Shown here piece by piece: positions 59,848-64,000 of a stretch of DNA of 64,000 bases; the first letter of the stretch is position 1; the number at the start of each line of letters is the position of its first letter. The notes below the pieces were generated by a model. The model searched no databases. It had not been told where the DNA came from and was given only the letters and a program-made list of their open reading frames with translations. The stretch is from JAJRTA01 sp965603125 (GTDB lineage Bacteria > Zixibacteria > MSB-5A5 > GN15 > FEB-12), in contig CBFDBU010000011.1 of NCBI GenBank assembly GCA_965603125.1, forward strand, positions 23,833-87,832. Direction: 5' to 3'. The position numbers and the translations under genes were made by a program.

Positions 59848-60957
59848 ATGGCCGGAGGTTATACTGTTTTGGAGAAGAAGACCAGGTTTTTAACGGCCCA
59901 CGCGGCGGGTATGATTTGCATCCTGATGACACTGCCGATACTGTTTGCCGGATGCAGCGATGATGACGACAGCCCGACCGGCGGGGATGGCGCACAGGTG
60001 GGATGGTATCTGAACGAACTTGACTTCGGGGACGATCCCTTTCTGAACACACTGGAAGATGTAGTCTTTGTCGATGAAACAAACGGCTGGGCGGTTGGGT
60101 TCGCCGGAAGTCTGCTGCGCACTACCGATGGCGGCGAGAGTTGGGAGCACCAGACCTACCGAACCGACAGTTGGTTGATGGACGTCACGTTCCTTAACGC
60201 CACCACCGGCTGGAGTGTCGGCGCTGTCGGGGTGGTCCCCTATGACGGCCTGATAATAAGTACTGCTGACGGCGGTGCGATCTGGGGGGACCCCCATGTG
60301 ATTGAGTCGGTTGCGCTGTTGGGGATAGCCTTCGCCGACGAACAGAACGGCTGGACAGTGGGCGGTTCCTGGGAAAGCGCTGTCGGGGGCAGGATCTATC
60401 ATACCTCCGACGGCGGCCAGACTTGGGCGCAACAGGACTCCACGGATTACAAACTCTACGCGGTCGATTTCATCGGGGCTGACACCGGCTGGGTGGTTGG
60501 TCATGACGGACTGGTAATGCGCACCGTTAACGGCGGCGCCAACTGGCTGGTTCAGCCGATTGACATTTCGCAGATCGATACTACGACGCAGCTTGTGACC
60601 AGCTCGTTTTACGCCCTGGACTTTGTCGATGCTGCCACCGGGTGGGTGGTCGGCGATGCAGGCTCCATCTACTACACCGCCGACAGTGGCCTGACCTGGA
60701 CCGACCAGAGTCTCACCGCGGGCGACGACGAGGAACTGCCGGACCTGAGCGCAGTAACATTCATTGACGCCAATACCGGCTGGATTGTCGGATCGAACGG
60801 CTTGATTCTCTTTACGGCGTCGGCTGGCGTTCTGTGGGATCAGCAGGGGACTCAGACGGGCCTTGATCTGACCGGGATCGCCCTGGTCAACGGCAACCTC
60901 GGCTGGGCGGTCGGAGAGGACGGTACTTTGCTGGAAACGACCACTGGCGGAAGGTGA
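59848..60957 (+). CDS. YCF48-like beta-propeller lipoprotein
   Basis: A 369-residue exported protein. The lipobox ILFAGCSDDDDSPTGG gives a predicted lipidated Cys. Six or seven BNR/YCF48-type blades follow with TTDGGESWEHQ, TSDGGQTWAQQ and TADSGLTWTDQ strands and intervening ...GWAVG / GWVVG segments. Related proteins act in photosystem assembly or as generic envelope propellers; here the role is unknown. Starts at 59797-59866 are all possible. Confidence 0.82.
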   Translation: MAGGYTVLEKKTRFLTAHAAGMICILMTLPILFAGCSDDDDSPTGGDGAQVGWYLNELDFGDDPFLNTLEDVVFVDETNGWAVGFAGSLLRTTDGGESWEHQTYRTDSWLMDVTFLNATTGWSVGAVGVVPYDGLIISTADGGAIWGDPHVIESVALLGIAFADEQNGWTVGGSWESAVGGRIYHTSDGGQTWAQQDSTDYKLYAVDFIGADTGWVVGHDGLVMRTVNGGANWLVQPIDISQIDTTTQLVTSSFYALDFVDAATGWVVGDAGSIYYTADSGLTWTDQSLTAGDDEELPDLSAVTFIDANTGWIVGSNGLILFTASAGVLWDQQGTQTGLDLTGIALVNGNLGWAVGEDGTLLETTTGGR

Positions 60958-61200
60958 TCGCACTTCGCCGGAACCCAGCTTGCCAAAGGCTTACGGGCGC
61001 TGTCTCCTGTGTTGAGACAGCGCCTTTCTGCTGCCGACCGGCAGACAGACGAGTCCGCCTGCCTGACGGACGAGAAACGGACTACTGGGCGGCGGCGGCT
61101 ACGTTCTCCCGAAAAGCATCCTCAAAACTGTTTGCAGATTGCAAGGGCCCGTTGTTTTATTCCCCTTGGCGATACAATCACTAGCGGAGGTTTGCGCGCC

Positions 61201-63405
61201 ATGAAGACAACCGTGTCAGTATTGATAATCCTGCTGTGGCTGGACGCCGCCGCCCCGGCGCAGGACAGCTCCGACGTGCTTGGCCGTGTCCTTTCCGAGG
61301 CAGGCTTTCAACGAGCAGACTTAGGCTACCGTCCCACCGGATACTGGAACAGGTTTCCTCTCGATATCCCCCACCGGCTGACTTCCTTCGAGGCCCTCTT
61401 TGCCGAACCGCTCAAGCTCTACGACTACGCCGCAGTGATGGCCAACACAGTGGAGCTCTATCTCGACCCTGCGTATGCCGATAGCGCCGACAACGGCCTC
61501 TACAAGCTGGTGTACAACCTGGGCGTAGACAAGCGATTGGGGGGCTTTCGCTCCTATTCGGCGAACCTTTTGCCGGCGCCGGTCGGGGATCAGCCGCTGG
61601 TGACGGCGATCGACGGGATATTCGCGCTGGCCGGTCGCGCCACGGAGTTCTATACGTTCGGAAACAAAGCGGACTGGCCCGACTACAAACGGGAGATCAG
61701 CGAGCACGTCGCCGCCCTGCCCGACTCCGTCCGACTTACCCTGGCGGAGTTGCTGGTCAACCTGACCGAGGCCATAAAGTGGCGACAGATGGCCTTTCGC
61801 AATTGCGACCGGCTCGACATGGAGACAGCTTTCAACATCCGTGACCTGGCCGACACCCAGGCGGACGGTATGGTCTATTACGCGCAACTGGATGATATTG
61901 CGGCCACCATTGATCTGCCGTCGCTGCACTACGCCGCCCTGAAAACGGCCGCCGCCGCCGAGAAAGCCGAGAAGATACTGGCCCGATTCGCCGATCAGAT
62001 TCCCGAAGGCTTCGAACTCGAACTGCGCACTCCGTTCGGCAAAGTGGCCGTGTTCTCCCGCACCTGCGACAGGGACAAGTCCGCTACGGCCCCATCGCCG
62101 CTCCCGGGGTATATCGAGTATGACGCCACCGGCTGTCTGCTTGTGGTTGATTTCGGACGCGATATCATCTATCAAGGCAGCCCCGGTGCGACTTCATCGC
62201 TGTCAAACCCGATTTCGGTGCTGATCGATCTGGGAGGCGATGATTACTACGGCTACGGCAGGCAAAAATACCCACCATCGTCAGGCGCTGGTCTGATGGG
62301 AGTGGGCCTGGTGATCGACAGCAAGGGTGATGACCATTATAACGGCTCCATCTTTGCCCAGGGTGCCGGGCTTTTTGGGGTCGGGATTCTGCTGGATCGG
62401 CGGGGCAACGACCGGTACCGGGCCGATCTATCGGCGCAGGGATGCGGGTATTTCGGTATCGGGCTCTGTTTCGACGCAACCGGTGAGGACACCTGCTATC
62501 TGTACGGCGACGGACAGGGGATGGGTGGTGTCGGCGGCGGGGTCGGCGTATGTGCGTCGTTTGAAGGTGATGACAGTTACAAGGCGGAGCCGTTTTCCGA
62601 CGTCCACAATCGCGGCGATTACCATAGCAAGCACAAAATCAATGGCAACAATGCCCAGGGCGCCGGTTTCGGACGGCGCGGCGACGGTTCCGACGGCCAT
62701 TCCTGGGCGGGTGGATTAGGGGCGATAATTGATATCCACGGTGACGACCATTACTACTCCGGCAACTGGACGCTGGGAGTCGGCTACTGGTTTGCGACCG
62801 GCATCGCGGTAGACCGCTACGGCGACGATGTCTATGAATCCTGCTACTTTACCCAGGGTTCCGGGGCGCACTATTGTAACGGCATCCTGCTTGACGAGTC
62901 CGGCCATGATCGCCACGAGCTCTATGAAACGGCCGGCGCGGGGTTGGGTTTCGGGTGGGACTACACCAACGCTCTTCTCATCAACAAGGGCGGCAATGAC
63001 AGCTACCGCGCCAGGATGATCTCGATGGGCCTGGCGCAGATTCGTTCATGCGCCTTCCTGATCGACATTGGCGGCGATGACGTTTACCATCTTGGCCGGG
63101 GCACGCCCGGTCTCGGCGAGGCGACATTCCGCGCGGATTTCGCCGGACCTTCGCGCCTGACGCCGTACTATACCTACGCCAAATCCTTTGGCGGATTTAT
63201 TGACATCGGCGGCACAGACCGGTATCTCGCATTTGACGATGACGGCGAGTCGGCTCATCCTGTGGCCGGTGACAACAGCCTCTGGCTTCAACCGGCCAGA
63301 TCAGATTCCACTTTCGGGTTTGACAACTTCGGCGTCGGAATCGACACGGAAGGCGGTACTATTCCGGAACTCTTCAAATGGGACGATGCGGGTAATGCTC
63401 GCTGA
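61201..63405 (+). CDS. Secreted protein with Gly/Asp-rich GGDDxYxxxxxxQGxG repeats
   Basis: A 734-residue exported protein: signal MKTTVSVLIILLWLDAAAPA, an N-terminal helical part to about residue 330, then about eleven units of about 23-30 residues, each with a [ILV]D..G.DD.Y core followed by a QG.G stretch (LGGDDYYGYG, SKGDDHYNGSI, RRGNDRYRAD, IHGDDHYYSG, RYGDDVYESC). The pattern suggests a calcium-binding beta-solenoid. I do not know the family name. Start ATG 61201 is chosen for the signal peptide; the frame opens earlier. Confidence 0.8.
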   Translation: MKTTVSVLIILLWLDAAAPAQDSSDVLGRVLSEAGFQRADLGYRPTGYWNRFPLDIPHRLTSFEALFAEPLKLYDYAAVMANTVELYLDPAYADSADNGLYKLVYNLGVDKRLGGFRSYSANLLPAPVGDQPLVTAIDGIFALAGRATEFYTFGNKADWPDYKREISEHVAALPDSVRLTLAELLVNLTEAIKWRQMAFRNCDRLDMETAFNIRDLADTQADGMVYYAQLDDIAATIDLPSLHYAALKTAAAAEKAEKILARFADQIPEGFELELRTPFGKVAVFSRTCDRDKSATAPSPLPGYIEYDATGCLLVVDFGRDIIYQGSPGATSSLSNPISVLIDLGGDDYYGYGRQKYPPSSGAGLMGVGLVIDSKGDDHYNGSIFAQGAGLFGVGILLDRRGNDRYRADLSAQGCGYFGIGLCFDATGEDTCYLYGDGQGMGGVGGGVGVCASFEGDDSYKAEPFSDVHNRGDYHSKHKINGNNAQGAGFGRRGDGSDGHSWAGGLGAIIDIHGDDHYYSGNWTLGVGYWFATGIAVDRYGDDVYESCYFTQGSGAHYCNGILLDESGHDRHELYETAGAGLGFGWDYTNALLINKGGNDSYRARMISMGLAQIRSCAFLIDIGGDDVYHLGRGTPGLGEATFRADFAGPSRLTPYYTYAKSFGGFIDIGGTDRYLAFDDDGESAHPVAGDNSLWLQPARSDSTFGFDNFGVGIDTEGGTIPELFKWDDAGNAR

Positions 63406-63464
63406 CATGGTAAATTAGGCCGGCATCTTCTCGAACCAAGTGCCTCACAGCTTGTGGTAGTCGT

Positions 63465-63924
63465 AGGTCGAGACCCCTGCGGTCTCGACAGATTCAAGTG
63501 TCAGAACCACAGGGGTTCTGACCTACAGCCTGGTGCCCCACACGCTTGCTGTTCCGTGGGCTGCAGACAGGCATTGCTGGTTTTTTCTTGTGCGACAGGC
63601 GCCCCGTTTGCTCCATCCGTCGTACTAGCGAAAGCCAGTATCCAGACTTCGAATCCAACCTGGATTCCGGGTCAAGCCCGGAATGACAACGGGAGGTTGC
63701 GTCGGGTGGCCGTTTCAAACTTGTTTGGAACGGGGTTCAGCCCGGGAAGAGACACCCCCAAACAAGTTTGAGAGTGCCACCCAGCCGGTTCTTGCACGGG
63801 CAGCAGCCCACCCGGTGCCCCACACATCCGTAGGGTGGGTCCGTCCTCGGACCCGCCTTTGTCGGCAGGTTTGAAGACAAACCTACCCTACAAATGATGG
63901 ATTCCGGGTCAAGCCCGGAATGAC
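63465..63924. repeat. Cluster of intergenic hairpins and a 27-bp repeat
   Basis: Contains stems GTCGAGACC/GGTCTCGAC (63465-63487), GTCAGAACC/GGTTCTGAC (63500-63522), TCAAACTTGTTTGG with its complement (63715-63772) and GTAGGGT/ACCCTAC around GGGTCCG/CGGACCC (63829-63891). A 27-bp unit starting TGGATTCCGGGTCAAGC occurs identically at 63661 and 63898. No gene supported from 63406 to 63951. The unit resembles dispersed intergenic repeats. Confidence 0.7.
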
Positions 63925-63951
63925 GAAAGAGTAGATTGAAACCCCACGCAC

Positions 63952-63983
63952 AAAAAACCGGGGACTGGATAACCAGTCCCCGG
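63952..63983 (-). terminator. Terminator of a minus-strand gene right of the window
   Basis: CCGGGGACTGG and CCAGTCCCCGG form an 11-bp stem; on the minus strand it is followed by TTTTTTG. It implies a minus-strand gene beyond 64000. Confidence 0.75.
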
Positions 63984-64000
63984 CAAAAGATCAAGCGATC

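Overview
The window joins two kinds of DNA. Positions 1 to about 36.7 kb are an accessory element with phage ancestry. About 36.7 to 64 kb is ordinary chromosome of a Gram-negative bacterium. The chromosomal part carries two parvulin-type periplasmic isomerases, a PorV/PorQ-like outer-membrane protein, HPr kinase, an S8 protease ending in dockerin-like repeats (the GDV..DG...DVADLVYLVDYM pattern) and several secreted propeller or repeat proteins. Together these suggest a member of the FCB group, most likely candidate phylum Zixibacteria. That placement comes from protein style only and is an inference.

Element, left to right. A type I restriction-modification operon (hsdM, a HEPN protein, hsdS; hsdR must lie off the left edge) with its own small XRE regulator is followed by a decayed tail-protein end. 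Next comes a phage packaging cluster: terminase large and small subunits, a ParB-like protein and a D12 adenine methylase. No capsid or tail genes are visible. Two adjacent tyrosine-recombinase-type genes follow, then two small plus-strand genes ending in integron-type attC sites. A replication module comes next (Mor-like HTH protein, an unknown protein, a ten-copy CCTTCGC repeat field, a 1110-residue primase-helicase). Two large plus-strand genes flank a RecD2-like helicase. One encodes a membrane NACHT NTPase fused to a formylglycine-enzyme-like domain. The other encodes an unusual nucleotidyl-cyclase / helical / double-methyltransferase fusion. The rest is a phage recombination and regulation region (ERCC4 nuclease, DUF669 protein with an internal stop, sigma-like factor, XRE repressor with ImmA-type protease). 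It ends in a large serine recombinase operon with DUF2924, next to a 38-bp copy of a tRNA-Asn 3' end.

How the element may work. Nearly all core genes are on the minus strand. Five of their operons are preceded by the same promoter-like 12-mer, TCCGGTAnGTAT on the minus strand. The element encodes its own sigma-like factor, so a dedicated regulon is plausible. The XRE/ImmA pair sits behind a near-perfect sigma-70 promoter whose spacer is an operator-like pseudopalindrome, as in lysogeny switches. The plus-strand genes (attC cassettes, NACHT, cyclase fusion) look like cargo, probably for defence.

Chromosomal part. The intact tRNA-Asn (37.55-37.63 kb) is followed by a PDZ protein, HPr kinase and an envelope-biogenesis operon (two parvulins, S4 protein). 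Then come a PorV/PorQ-like protein, two tandem propeller lipoproteins sharing 454 identical bases, and the S8 protease. A minus-strand block follows: DedA/YqaA-like protein, CNNM/CorC-like protein, HtpX, a dicarboxylate symporter with a roughly 370-residue disordered tail, a beta-barrel protein, RidA, an HD-GYP protein and an unknown protein. The right end has three plus-strand genes for secreted or basic proteins and a repeat-rich intergenic region.
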